Of a stretch of 64,000 nucleotides of DNA, positions 46,728-60,200 are shown piece after piece; within the stretch, counting starts at the first letter, position 1, and each line of letters begins with the position of its first letter. The notes under the pieces were generated by a model. It worked only from the letters and a program-made list of their open reading frames with translations. It was not told the DNA's origin and did not search any database. The stretch is from Candidatus Neomarinimicrobium atlanticum. Lineage in GTDB: Bacteria; Fidelibacterota; Marinisomatia; Marinisomatales; Marinisomataceae. The stretch lies in assembly GCA_000402815.1 (NCBI GenBank), contig AQSA01000006.1:23952-87951 (forward strand). Direction: 5' to 3'. The position numbers and the translations under genes are program-made.

Positions 46728-47970
46728 GACATTCTTGCGAAATTGGATTACACAAAATATGACTATTTAAGATTAAATCAATGTCTTTTTTTATTTGTTT
46801 TTCCGTAGAGTTTATTTCCCAAACAGTGCCCTTTAAAATATTTGTTACATTATTAAAGCCAAATCGCTTTTGTAGGGTCTCCTTCATTTTTCTGCCCTCA
46901 ATGTTTTCTTTTTCTCTAACTAAAAAACGAGACCCAGAACCTCTATCGACATTAGTGGCTATAAACTCTTTGCTAGGATTAAACAAGACGTCCGTCTCAT
47001 AAATATTCTCTATATCCAATGCACCATCGTGCTCAATTTCAAGATGTAAATATTTTTTAATATTAGCATCGGTTTTACCAAGTCTTTCTATACATTTTTC
47101 TACTGAAATAGCTTCATTATCTGCAATAATCATTGATATTAAAAGTTCTGTAGTTTTTTTGGATTTTTTAAAAGGGGAGATATTAATTTTTTTTGATTCA
47201 TAGTTTAAAGCCTTATAGCTAAAAACGTCATCAGAATTCAAAAAACTATTTAATGACCTAAAAATAGGGTCACCTATATAGGTTCGTTCTGGGTGCGGCA
47301 TTATTGCCATAACGTTTCCAGCAACATTTCCAAGAGCGGCAATATTATCAATTGACCCATTTGGATTGACCGGAAAATCATTGATAACCTCTCCATCTTC
47401 ATTGCAATAGTGATACACAGCTAGGTTGGCGGTTTCTACAATGTCTTGTAGCTTTTTATCCATCATAAATCTTCCTTCAGCATGTGCTATAGGTATACGC
47501 AAAAGACTATTATCAGATTTATCAACAAAGGCGGAGACACTCTCTTTATTGCTTTTTAAATAACACCAAGTATTATAATACCCCGTACCAACAACCTGAC
47601 CACTTCTAACGCGCTTGTTTTCAGATAAACTAACTATAGTGTCAAAACCATTGTTTCCTGGAACCATTCCAGATTCTACCAAAATTTGCGCACCGTTACA
47701 CACACCCAAAACAGGTTTACCCGTCAAAGCCTGTTTTTTTAATGTATTCATAACAGGGTCTAGTGATGCAATAATACCAGACCTTGAACGATCTTCATAA
47801 GAAAAACCCCCAACAATAATATATCCATCACAAAGATCTAGGTTAGATGAAGGCTCGTTCCAAAGGTGCGATATGGGAACCATACCATTTCTTTCGATAG
47901 CAGCAATAGTTTCAAGCTCTGTATTAGAGCCCGGGAACTGAATAACGGCTATTTTAGATCTATTTTTCAT
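46717..47970 (-). CDS. purQ: FGAM synthase glutaminase PurQ fused to a PurS-like domain
   Basis: 417 residues. Residues 1-260 are PurQ. IAVIQFPGSNTE is the N terminus, GVCNGAQILVE has the catalytic Cys near residue 91, and PHPERTYIGD has the triad His and Glu near residue 225. The C-terminal ~85 residues (FLVREKENIEGRKM ... GFNNVTNILKGTVWEI ... LCNPISQECHEY) align by eye with PurS, the small third subunit of the small-PurL FGAM synthase. About 70 residues between the two are unassigned. A PurQ-PurS fusion explains the missing purS. It overlaps purM and purC by 11 bases each. Confidence 0.87.
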   Translation of the reverse strand: MKNRSKIAVIQFPGSNTELETIAAIERNGMVPISHLWNEPSSNLDLCDGYIIVGGFSYEDRSRSGIIASLDPVMNTLKKQALTGKPVLGVCNGAQILVESGMVPGNNGFDTIVSLSENKRVRSGQVVGTGYYNTWCYLKSNKESVSAFVDKSDNSLLRIPIAHAEGRFMMDKKLQDIVETANLAVYHYCNEDGEVINDFPVNPNGSIDNIAALGNVAGNVMAIMPHPERTYIGDPIFRSLNSFLNSDDVFSYKALNYESKKINISPFKKSKKTTELLISMIIADNEAISVEKCIERLGKTDANIKKYLHLEIEHDGALDIENIYETDVLFNPSKEFIATNVDRGSGSRFLVREKENIEGRKMKETLQKRFGFNNVTNILKGTVWEINSTEKQIKKDIDLILNSHILCNPISQECHEY

Positions 47971-49004
47971 TCAAATAAACTTGTTTAGATGAGTCGGTAA
48001 CCATAATTCCTATTTCATAACAGTTCTTTTCTCCAAGCATACTTACAAGACGATCTTTTTCAGACGGACTTACGATAATAGTAAGACCAATACCCATATT
48101 AAAAGTGCGGTATAATTCGCTTGTTTTAAGGTCAAGATTTTCTATTAAAAATTGAAAAATAGGAATTTTAGGCCAAGAATTGATATTAATCTGAGCTGCA
48201 AGCCCCCCAGGAAAAACCCTAGGTACATTATCTATTAATCCACCGCCAGTTATATGAGCCAAGCTTTTAAGTGTAAACCCTTTTTCAATAAGGATGTTAA
48301 TCATCTGACTATAGTTTTTATGTGGAGCCAGGAGGGCATTGCCAACAACTGTTTTTTGATCAGAGAGCATATCATCAATCCCCAGATGTAATACATCGAA
48401 AATCAGTTTTCTTGCTAAAGAATAGCCATTTGTATGTAATCCATTTGATGGAATGCCCATAATCAAATCACCTTCTTTAACAGAAGAGCCATCCACAATA
48501 TTCTTCCTTTCTATAATCCCCGTAGCAATACCAACCAAGTCATATTCATTTTGATGGTAAGTCCCCGGCATTTCAGCAGTTTCCCCCCCCCCACCAAAGA
48601 AACGCCCAGATTCTTACACTCAACTGCAATACTACTAATGATTTCTGAAACAGTTTTAGGTTCTAGGGAACTGCTAGCTATATAATCAAGAAAGGTTAAT
48701 GGTTTTGCGCCAGTTGCCGCTACATCATTGCAACAGGCATTGACTAGATCGTAACCAATAAAATCAAAATTATTACATTTTTGTGCAACAGCCATTTTTG
48801 TGCCAACACCATCGATACTTTGAACCATCACGGGGTCGTCGTATTGATTTACAATGTCTTTTATACTATACATTGCACCAAAGCCACCAATGGAAGAGAG
48901 TACATTTTTGTTAAAAGTAGACTGGATAACATCCCTGGAAGATGCTATTGCATAATCTGCTTTTTCAATGTCTACGCCAGCATCTTTATATGAAATCTTT
49001 TTTT

Positions 49005-49008
<4 letters not shown>
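47960..49008 (-). pseudogene. purM: Phosphoribosylformylglycinamidine cyclo-ligase, split by a frameshift
   Basis: Two overlapping frames together give a complete PurM. The first (ATG 49008, ATGA overlap with purL) has SYKDAGVDIEKAD, GVGTKMAVAQ near residue 64, and reads to GVSLVGGG. The second continues with ETAEMPGTYHQNEYDLVG to the end at 47960. They meet at a run of ten Gs (minus strand; C-run 48583-48592). Eight or eleven Gs would restore VGGETAEMP. The gene sits in an intact operon, so a sequencing or assembly slip, or slippage-prone expression, is more likely than loss. The enzyme closes FGAM to AIR using ATP. Confidence 0.9.
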
Positions 49009-52654
<3,646 letters not shown>

Positions 52655-52661
52655 TTATACT

Positions 52662-53906
52662 ATGGATTCTTTATACCAAAATAATACTTTTAAAACCCTT
52701 ATTTTATTAGGGGTTTTATTTCTAAATAGCTGTGCCGCTGTCGGTCAATTAGTTATTCCAATGGAGTCAATTGATAAGCCAAAGGGACCTTATGGTATTG
52801 GCACCCAAGTCTTTTTCTGGACAGACGAAAAAAGGAGCGAACAATACACAACAGACCCAACGGACCTTAGAAAGCTACAAGTACAAATTTGGTATCCTGC
52901 ACAAATGAAGGAAGGTTATCAAAAAACAACTCATATGGTGTTTCCTAATAAGACATTAGATGCTATGGCGAGCACCCTTAATGTACCGGTGAATTTTATA
53001 GGACATGGAGCACGACTAATGTCAAGCGCAGTTCAAGGAGCACATCCAGTAGAAGGAGAAAAATTCCCATTGATATTATTTTCACATGGTGATGGAGGTG
53101 TAGCAACCCAAAACCTGTCGCAGGTTGAAGCGCTAGTAAGCAACGGATATATTGTGATTGCCCCCAATCACACCTATAATGCTTCTATTACCTTTGATGA
53201 AGAAGGTACCCCAGCTATATATCAATCTAATATTACGTGGAGCGAACAAACAATATATAGCAAAAAGTACTATGCAAATCAACTGATACGATATCGATAT
53301 GCAGATATTGCATTTATATTAGATGAAATATCAAAAAATACTCTACAAGGATCTATGTCAAATCCTTATTACGAAATGATCGATTTTGAACGCGTGGGAA
53401 TGATGGGACACTCCATGGGAGCAGGAACTAGCTATCATGGACTAATAAATGATAAGCGTATTAAGTCAGCAGCAGCATTCGATGGATGGTTTTTCCCTTT
53501 AGACAAAAAAACCTTTTCTACCCAAACTAATAAACCTTTTCTTCACTTAGGACAAGAGGAGTATTTAGATATAGATATAGAGGGCGATATTAATAACTCC
53601 GAATCAGGAATGATTAATTTTGACATTCATAATGCTATCTTAGAAAACAATACAAGATCTTTCGTTGTTTATGTTGAAAACAGTCTACATGTTGACTTTA
53701 CAGACTATAAACAGATATATATTCAAGGAAGACCATTTACAATTCCGATATCTGAATTTGGAGATATCTCAAGAAATAAAATTAAAAATATTATGAACAA
53801 ATCAATTCTAGAGTTTTTTGACTATACGTTTAAAGGTAAAGAATTTGATCCAACAGTTCTAAGTCAATATAATAATAGTATAAAAGTGAGCTATGATCCC
53901 AACTAG
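52662..53906 (+). CDS. PAF-acetylhydrolase-like lipoprotein (alpha/beta hydrolase)
   Basis: 414 residues. A lipoprotein signal peptide with lipobox LNSC near residue 24 is followed by an alpha/beta hydrolase resembling platelet-activating-factor acetylhydrolase isoform II. KLQVQIWYPA lies near residue 69, FSHGDGG near residue 143 (oxyanion region), the GHSMG nucleophile Ser at residue 251 and LHVDFTDY near residue 346 (catalytic His). It probably hydrolyses short acyl esters at the outer membrane. The last five codons plus stop lie inside the long inverted repeat. Confidence 0.82.
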   Translation: MDSLYQNNTFKTLILLGVLFLNSCAAVGQLVIPMESIDKPKGPYGIGTQVFFWTDEKRSEQYTTDPTDLRKLQVQIWYPAQMKEGYQKTTHMVFPNKTLDAMASTLNVPVNFIGHGARLMSSAVQGAHPVEGEKFPLILFSHGDGGVATQNLSQVEALVSNGYIVIAPNHTYNASITFDEEGTPAIYQSNITWSEQTIYSKKYYANQLIRYRYADIAFILDEISKNTLQGSMSNPYYEMIDFERVGMMGHSMGAGTSYHGLINDKRIKSAAAFDGWFFPLDKKTFSTQTNKPFLHLGQEEYLDIDIEGDINNSESGMINFDIHNAILENNTRSFVVYVENSLHVDFTDYKQIYIQGRPFTIPISEFGDISRNKIKNIMNKSILEFFDYTFKGKEFDPTVLSQYNNSIKVSYDPN

Positions 53907-53994
53907 TTTTATAAAAAAAGTGGGAACATTTACCAAAAAACGGTGCCAGATTTCACTATATTTAAGCTAAAAAAAAGAAAGATTTAATTTTTTA
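53889..53994 (+). repeat. Left arm of a perfect inverted repeat (at least 106 bp)
   Basis: Bases 53889-53994 are the exact reverse complement of 63895-64000. The match begins in the PAF-acetylhydrolase tail (SYDPN-stop), covers its 3' flank, and breaks at 53995, where mgtE homology starts. The arm may be longer because the partner is cut by the window end. Confidence 0.95.
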
Positions 53995-54838
53995 TGTTTA
54001 TGTCTTAGATGATAAAGAAAAGTTGGTAGGGGTAATATCTTTAAGAAATTTAGTTACCTCTAATAATACTACAAAATTGAAAGATATGATGATTAAAGAT
54101 ATCCACGCCGCAACATCAAAAACCGATCAAGAAGAAGTTGCTAAAACTGTTGCACAGTATAATTATCTTGCGCTTCCTGTCGTAAATAGACAAAATAAAT
54201 TTTTAGGAATTGTTACTATAGATGACGTAGTAGATATTATTAGAGAAGAAGCATCTGAAGATTTCTTACAAATGGCTGGTGTAGGAAAAGACAGAGAAAT
54301 TTTATTGAAATCTCCTATTGAAAATGCGCAGTCAAGAGCCCCTTGGATTTTTGCAAGCTTAATTGGTGGAGTTTGTGCTGCTGCTATTATTGGCTACTTT
54401 GACTACCTAATAAAAGAAATGTTAGTCTTGGCTTCTTTCATTCCAGTTATTATTGGGATTGGAGGGAATATTGGTACACAATCATCTACTATTATTGTCC
54501 GCGGATTGGCCACTGGAAGGGTTGATGTCGGCAATACTTTTCCTTTAATTATAAAAGAAATTATTGTGGGGGCAATTTTAGGAATTGGGTATGGTATATT
54601 AGTTGGTGCAACCTCTGAATTCATAACCGGAATTCAATTAGAAAATCTTGGTATAGTTATAGGGTTAAGCATTGCTTGTTCAATGACAATTGCAACTGCA
54701 GTAGGAGCTAGTGTACCGCTCATACTTAAAAAATTAAACTTTGATCCAGCTATTTCAACAGGACCGTTTGTCACTACCGCAATTGATATTTTAGGCGTAG
54801 CGTTATACTTTATCATTGCTTCACTTATATTGTTATAG
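53993..54838 (+). pseudogene. mgtE: Magnesium transporter MgtE, 5'-truncated at the repeat junction
   Basis: The frame is open from 53966 after a stop at 53963. MgtE homology begins at about YVYVLDDKEKLVGVISLR (53993). What remains is the tail of the first CBS domain, a second CBS domain (DQEEVAKTVAQYNYLALPVVNR) and the five-helix Mg2+ channel domain (PVIIGIGGNIGTQSSTIIVRGLATG, LVATLSD-like FVTTAIDILG). The N domain and the start of CBS1, about 160-180 residues, are missing. No good start codon exists; a TTG at 54023 is the first candidate. Truncation falls exactly at the inverted-repeat boundary. It is either a real disruption or a chimeric join. Confidence 0.85.
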
Positions 54839-54840
54839 TC

Positions 54841-55389
54841 TTGAAGCTCTCTCAAAAAATAAATTGTTTCACTGTATTTTTAGTTCTAAATAGTCTGGCT
54901 CTCACACAATCTAAAGATTATGATATCTATTTATATGATTCGATTAAGGGGATGACCTTGTCTGTTGATAACGAATCTCTCTCATTAAAAGCGCTCAACC
55001 TTGGAAAGTTTATACTGGGAGAGGATTTAAAATATGAGGAACAAAATCTGAACAGTAAAAATAATTTAATTAATAGGTTATTACTTCAGTCTGAAATTGA
55101 CGTTGTTGATACTCGGTGGGAAGATTCAATTAAGCTCTTAGATGGTCAAGAAATTAAAATAAGATTTTTATATGCGAAGGAAGATACGCTGGATTATAAT
55201 AAAACTAAAAAAATAGCTTTATTGTATAGACTTGATATCAAAGGCGAAGAAAAAGTCTCAAACAAATCAAACTTATTTAATTTAGCGGTGATGGAAAACT
55301 CAATAATAAAAATATGGATTGATAAAGAAAGTAGAAGTATGGTTAAATTGAATCTGATGTATAACGGAATATTATATACCATTAAATGA
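54841..55389 (+). CDS. Secreted hypothetical protein
   Basis: 182 residues from a TTG at 54841, two bases after the mgtE stop. A signal peptide (INCFTVFLVLNSLALTQS) leads a beta-rich, lysine-rich domain without recognised motifs. KIRFLYAKEDTLDYNKTKKIALLY and the later SRSMVKLNLMYNGILYTI suggest strands, somewhat reminiscent of DUF3108- or LolA-like outer-membrane-associated folds, but this is only a guess. It overlaps the M23 peptidase gene by four bases, so a shared operon is likely. Confidence 0.65.
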   Translation: MKLSQKINCFTVFLVLNSLALTQSKDYDIYLYDSIKGMTLSVDNESLSLKALNLGKFILGEDLKYEEQNLNSKNNLINRLLLQSEIDVVDTRWEDSIKLLDGQEIKIRFLYAKEDTLDYNKTKKIALLYRLDIKGEEKVSNKSNLFNLAVMENSIIKIWIDKESRSMVKLNLMYNGILYTIK

Positions 55390-56117
55390 AAATAAATATT
55401 AAAAATTATCTGAGTATTATGTTCGTATTAAGTGCCTGTGCTGCACCAACTACATCAATTGATGTAGAGTCAGAGCAGCTCATATCAAAAGAAAATTTTT
55501 TATTTTATGTAGATGAAACAACAAACCTCCATCATTCTGAGCTACTAACAACCATTCAGTTACCTTCAAAAGATTACGTTGTCCCATCAATATTAAATTT
55601 ACTCCCAAATGCGGGAAGGGAATATCGATCCGGTACACATGAGGGTATTGATTTTTCTGTGCCATTAAATGGCCCCGTTACAGCTGTTTATGACGGTATT
55701 GTTATAAGAAGCAACCCTCAGCATAGTGATGTTGATATTGATACATATAACGCTCTTTTAGCAACCTCAGAAGGATTAGGCAAGACTCCAGCTGATATTT
55801 ATCATTTTATATTGCTTGGGAAGTCAATTGTTATTGATCATGGATATTCTATTACATCCAAGTTTAGAACTATTAGTGTATATGCACATTTATCTTCTAT
55901 TCCAGAAGGTATTGTACCTGGAACTAGAGTAGATAAGGGTATGCTAATTGGTTTTTCTGGCAATACCGGTACATCAGATGGGGCACTTAGGAATGAAAAG
56001 GGTGCTCACCTACATTGGGAAATGCATTTTGATGACAAGTCTGGTAGATATTTCTTAGGTCAAAATATTCCGTCTCAATACTTACAAAGCAATATTGAAT
56101 TATTATTTGATCAATAG
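55386..56117 (+). CDS. M23-family metallopeptidase lipoprotein
   Basis: 243 residues. The lipobox VLSAC gives the acylated Cys at residue 18. The LytM/M23 zinc motif is HEGID (His85, Asp89), and the second metal/catalytic motif HLHWEMHF lies near residue 212. GNTGTSDGA precedes it, as in the family. It cleaves peptidoglycan peptide cross-links. A 40-residue insert between the two motifs (HSDVDIDTYNALLATSEGLGK) is longer than usual. It is third in the mgtE-hypothetical-M23 run and ends at a bidirectional terminator. Confidence 0.9.
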   Translation: MKINIKNYLSIMFVLSACAAPTTSIDVESEQLISKENFLFYVDETTNLHHSELLTTIQLPSKDYVVPSILNLLPNAGREYRSGTHEGIDFSVPLNGPVTAVYDGIVIRSNPQHSDVDIDTYNALLATSEGLGKTPADIYHFILLGKSIVIDHGYSITSKFRTISVYAHLSSIPEGIVPGTRVDKGMLIGFSGNTGTSDGALRNEKGAHLHWEMHFDDKSGRYFLGQNIPSQYLQSNIELLFDQ

Positions 56118-56146
56118 CTTGCTTTCATAAGATATCTTATAAATAA

Positions 56147-56172
56147 AAAGGGGCTCTAAAAAGAGCCCCTTT
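56147..56172. terminator. Bidirectional intrinsic terminator
   Basis: AAAGGGGCTCT (56147-56157), a four-A loop, and AGAGCCCCTTT (56162-56172) form a perfect 11-bp stem flanked by A-rich and T-rich tracts. It lies between the convergent M23 and PorV-like genes and should stop transcription from both sides. Confidence 0.92.
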
Positions 56173-56196
56173 AATTTGAATCCTCAACTAAACAGT

Positions 56197-57252
56197 TTAG
56201 AAATCAAAGGTAACTTGCATTGTGCTGTGATCATCGAAGTATTCGTTCGCTGTTCTCATAGCATATGAAACATGCATTGTGTAGTCACCTACTGGCACTG
56301 TTACACCTGCACCCATTGAAGCTCCCCAATTGGTTCCGCTCCACTCTTCCCAATCTGCGTCAGAAACGTCAGCTGGTTGTGAGTCGTCGCCTACAGTCAT
56401 TACTGTAGCTGCGCCCACCCAAGCACTACCTAACATATACTTAGCACCAAATGCTAAAGTATTTGATTGGTATGAGTGATTAGTGAAAGTTGTGCTCACA
56501 TCTAAGTTGTTAAGCAATGAGTAGGTCGCAGAAAGATCTAGACTTGTTGGCAGAGCAAAGTTGTCTGCAACAATTCTAAATGTTTCAGATGATGAACCCG
56601 ATTCAGCGCCCTCTGGTGTGAGGTTCTGATCAAGATTAATACCATCGTAATGCATTCTACTACCAACATTCTTCATTGCAACACCAATTGTTAGTGGTTG
56701 GTCAGGGAATTTGTATTGGACACCTACGTCGAATGCAAATCCTGTTGCAGATGTTTCTTCGATTGTCTCAGAAACCATCTTTGTTGCAACACCAACATTA
56801 ACACGGTCAGAGAATGCTCTCGCAAACCCTGCTGTTGCTGTGAAAAAACTAGGAGAGAATGTTTGACCATCTCCCTCAGGAGCAAATGCAGTAGTTTTTG
56901 GGATATCACCAAAGTCTAAAGACTTTAGTGTCATTCCAAATGTTCCTGATTCGCCCATTGCCATAACCATACCTGCATACATCACGTCGATGTCTGCGAT
57001 ATAAGATGTGGTTGAAACTGTTCCTTGTAAACCAGAGTTGTGTCTTGCTAGACCAGCTACATTAGTAAATAATGCATCTATTCCAGCTACGGTACCAACG
57101 TTCGTTCCGCTAAGAGCTACTGTCTCAGTACCTACTGGGATAAGAAGCTGTGAGGCACCAGCGGTACCCTGTGATCTTACCGTACCAGCAGTTAGTGCTG
57201 AAACCAACACTGCGCATCCAAGGAAGATTTTAAATGTATTTTTCATTTTCAT
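56197..57252 (-). CDS. PorV/PorQ-family outer-membrane protein
   Basis: 351 residues. A signal peptide (CAVLVSALTAGTVRS) is followed by the family start GTAGASQLLIPVGTETVALSGTNVG and a long series of amphipathic beta strands. The protein ends in an aromatic strand (MQVTFDF), as expected for an outer-membrane barrel. PorV is the type IX secretion shuttle in Bacteroidetes, and PorV/PorQ-like proteins are widespread in Marinimicrobia. It lies 13 bases after the FlgD-Ig protein gene, with AAGGAG before the ATG, so it is co-expressed with a probable type IX cargo. Confidence 0.85.
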   Translation of the reverse strand: MKMKNTFKIFLGCAVLVSALTAGTVRSQGTAGASQLLIPVGTETVALSGTNVGTVAGIDALFTNVAGLARHNSGLQGTVSTTSYIADIDVMYAGMVMAMGESGTFGMTLKSLDFGDIPKTTAFAPEGDGQTFSPSFFTATAGFARAFSDRVNVGVATKMVSETIEETSATGFAFDVGVQYKFPDQPLTIGVAMKNVGSRMHYDGINLDQNLTPEGAESGSSSETFRIVADNFALPTSLDLSATYSLLNNLDVSTTFTNHSYQSNTLAFGAKYMLGSAWVGAATVMTVGDDSQPADVSDADWEEWSGTNWGASMGAGVTVPVGDYTMHVSYAMRTANEYFDDHSTMQVTFDF

Positions 57253-57265
57253 ATTCTCCTTTTCC

Positions 57266-60200
57266 TTAATAAACGTCTAGACGTTGTTCTGGTTGAATTA
57301 CAGCTAACTTCAGGATTTTATCTCCGTGGTTAGTCTCTACGTGTGCCACATACATTCCACTAGCAACTGGTAATTCAAAGTTATTCTTCATATCCCATGT
57401 TGCATGTTGTGATGCTGTATCATTGTGGTGAATTGTTCTTACTAAGGTACCATCAAGTGCAAAGATACGAATTGTCGCAGGACCTTCTTCAGGTAAGTGA
57501 CTAAACATCACTCTACGATCAAGCGCATCACGCTCTTCTGGGTTATATCCGTAATAAGGGTTTGGCCATACTGAAATACGATCTGGATCGAACGCATTAG
57601 CCATCATACCTAATCCTTCAGTAGTAAACGTAAACGTGTCTGCTGATGAATTTGGTTTACTCATTTTAAATACTACAGAACTTCCACCAACCCATGTACT
57701 ACCGTATGCCGCTAGTCCATCTGCTGTTGGTAATACTCCTGAGCCTAAGTAATCAGTAAACATTGTCGCTGTCATGTATGGATAGCCGATTGTTGCGCCA
57801 CTTGTAGTAGTGTTATCGCATGAACCGCCTGATCCCCATCCACAACCACCTGATGTAGTTAGATCATCTTCAGCAAGATATTGAGCTTCTTTAGCTGGAT
57901 CATATGGAGTCGCAACCATACCTACAAAACAGTAGATTGGTTCCCAACCTGGAGCACCATAAACAGGTCCTACCCAGCTTGCACCATCAAGATCAAACGT
58001 AAAGTTTCCATTGTAATCCCAGTACCCAGCGTACATTTGCTCTTTGTTTCCAGTAGCAAAGTTGTGTCTGAATGCTGAGAATGGAACCATACTATTGGTC
58101 CACTCATAAATATAATCATACCCTACTGATGGAGTACTAAAGTCAAGTTCAACGTCATCTGATTCCCAGTAATTAAATCGGTCAAAGTCTCTTGCGTATG
58201 GTTGTTGGTAAGCAGGAGTACCCGCTCTACTTTCTAAAATATATCCTGTACGACCTAGACTAGCAAAAGGAACATAAGAAACCGCGTTGTCTCTTTGTTC
58301 GTTTGCATCTAACCAAGGTGCTGTCCATTCTTCTACTGCAAGTAGATCTTCTTGAGGACCGTTCACTAGTAATTGAATACCTTCAACTACTGGAGTTCCA
58401 CCTGGACCAACTTCAACGCCTGTTGCAGTATTCACACCACCAACAACAGGGTTGTTAGCGATAAGAACTTCACCAGTCATATCATTTGTTAATGTCCAGT
58501 TCACAGCTACAGTTCCATCTGGCATTGCGTCATCCATTGTTACTGTGTAACTATCGCCTGACATTTGAGAAGCATCCACTACAACTACATCAACAGAACC
58601 TTGAGAAGGTCCAGTATGTACAGTTGAAATAACATCACCGGCTGAGGCTGTATTATCACCCAAAGCAATAGTGTTAGGAACTTCTGGTCTTACAGTTAAA
58701 TATCTCGGACTACTTTCCAATGTTTTTGGAATACCATCCGCGTTGTAACCATATGCGGTTACAGAATAATAGTAAGCACGATTTGTGATCAGTTTTGAAT
58801 TACCATTCAATCCATCTGTTGTGATAGATTCAAAGTGTGCTAATCCACTATCTGAACCAAATTGTGTTCTAATATTAATATTCTCACCTAGTTCAGCATT
58901 AAATACGGTATCAAAAATTTCGGTTGTACCGTTTATAATATCATACGTAGCTAATCTTTTCTTAGCTCCACCGCCTGATGCAGTTTCATGCTGATATACA
59001 TTGTATCCTTCGAATACAAAGTTAGTAGGATTACCCGCATCGTCTAAGTCAACTTCACTAACTACATTATAGCTTTCAGGTTCATCGCCCCAAACTAATG
59101 TTATTTGATCTGCTAACGCACTCGCTGTCACGCTTGGTGAAGGAGGTGAGTCAGGAAGAGCAAAGTCAATGTCGTAAGCTGTTTGAGCTAGGGCATCTAT
59201 CTCTTTTAGGTAAGATACAGAAGATAACGCGTCACCACCAGCAGCATGGAAAATTCCAAATACTACTTCCTGTGAATCGCCTGCTGCCATAGTAAATGGA
59301 CCAACACTCATTAGGAAACGTCTATCAGCTGAAGAAGCATAGTTTCCGTCAACAGGGTTAGCATTACTATGTGCAACAGTAGGGTCTCCATAGAAACAAA
59401 AACGTTGATCATAAAGATCACCGGCTATTTCATTTGGATACGCACTTCCGTCTTTTCTTAAACCTTGCAAATAAAAGTACCCCTCTGTTTCATCAGCTGG
59501 GTCAGTATATGTCGCATCTCCATTAATATAAAATGCAAATGATGACATCTGAAGGTTCTTTTTTCCTGGATGACGAGTACCAAACATTTTAGCACCTTCT
59601 GTACAATCTTCTGTCGCGTCACAATCTACCATTGGACCTTGAAAGAAGTCATATCCAGCTGCTGGAGTTCCTACGCTTAAGTTATCGTAGACACTGTCAG
59701 GGCCGTCATTCCAAACATAACCAAGACCTAATTCAACATCACAACCAACAAAGTCGTCACTTGCGCTTCCTAAGTCTGGGTCTGACCATAGTCCCATGTA
59801 AGTATCAACTAGGTCATCTGAACCTTTATTTATAATTAATTGCTTTAAGAACACCATGTCACCAAATACGTCAGGTCTATCAAAACCAAACATAGTTGTT
59901 TGAATCTCCACGTTAAGTGGTGATGTTCCAAAATTCAATTTGTATGCAGGGTCACCATCATTACTAACAAACCAAAGTACTTGGTCTCCTAGGAATTCTG
60001 GATGATCAGTTCCGCCTGGTAGTGGAGTATATTCTCCATCACCATCTACGTCAACCCAAGGTGCACCAAAATCAACTGGCCATTCTTGGAAGTCAGCGAA
60101 GTCAAGGGGAGAAGCTAACATAGATTTCTCTACTTTATAGATTCTGTGCACCGCAGCTAGCGGGTCACCACCCCATGGACCTGGACCCATGTCTTGTGTA

